Of a stretch of DNA of 29,027 nucleotides, positions 29,017 to 29,027 are shown piece by piece. The position numbers and the translations under genes were made by a program. A model generated the notes under the pieces. That model saw only the letters and a list, made by a program, of their open reading frames with translations, had not been told where the DNA came from and searched no databases. The DNA is from a virus: IMG/VR virus record IMGVR_UViG_3300033151_000426, positions 1 to 29,027 of that record. One strand, given 5' to 3'. Every line of letters begins with the position of its first letter. The stretch's first letter is position 1.

Positions 29017-29027
29017 CACTTCATGCC

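Overview
The window is a contiguous late (structural) region of a tailed phage with a lambda-type head and a long non-contractile tail (siphovirus-like), read almost entirely on the minus strand from right to left. The family set (Nu1-like TerS, GpA-type TerL, gpW, lambda-type portal, S49 prohead protease with probable nested scaffold, gpD, gpE, gpFII-like, gpZ-like, terminator, tube, G/GT frameshift chaperones, tape measure) gives that assignment. Two predicted lipoproteins with N-terminal lipobox-like sequences suggest a Gram-negative host, but the host cannot be named. No integrase, repressor or bacterial flank is visible, so lifestyle is undetermined.

Layout, in transcription order. (1) 29016-24353: a short truncated-edge ORF, a near-consensus promoter with an operator-like dyad, TerS carrying an extra N-terminal zinc finger, TerL, a structured gap, gpW and the portal. 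(2) 24334-21190: protease/scaffold, decoration protein, major capsid protein, head-tail joining protein. (3) 21193-19118: tail completion proteins and tail tube, closed by an intrinsic terminator. (4) 19097-17947: an insert holding a plus-strand HNH endonuclease and a divergent 50-residue ribbon-helix-helix (RHH) protein, with a symmetric promoter/operator region between them. (5) 17950-13107: tail assembly chaperones G and GT, joined by a textbook -1 frameshift site (A AAA AAC plus hairpin), then a 1342-residue tape measure protein. (6) 13107-8674: tail-tip proteins ending in a glycine-rich adhesin-like protein. (7) 8674-889: receptor-binding module with three paralogous BppU-N-like small proteins, a 1161-residue fibre, a lectin-like fibre and several unknown structural proteins. 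(8) 892-27: a 44-residue acidic protein, a predicted lipoprotein metallopeptidase of the aspzincin (M35-like) type, a 56-residue lipoprotein, and a tRNA-Gly(UCC) starting one base after the last stop codon.

The minus-strand genes are joined by ATGA, GTGA, TAATG or TGATG overlaps almost everywhere, so translation is probably coupled along the operon. The clear breaks are where three plus-strand HNH endonuclease genes sit. Each is tail-to-tail with the preceding structural gene and head-to-head with the following gene.

Several small genes are easy to miss and were found by reading the overlaps: 104-274, 758-892, 8214-8315 and 17947-18099. The strongest candidates for something new are the RHH/HNH divergent control region at 18099-18162, the aspzincin-like lipoprotein at 271-744, and the zinc-finger TerS.
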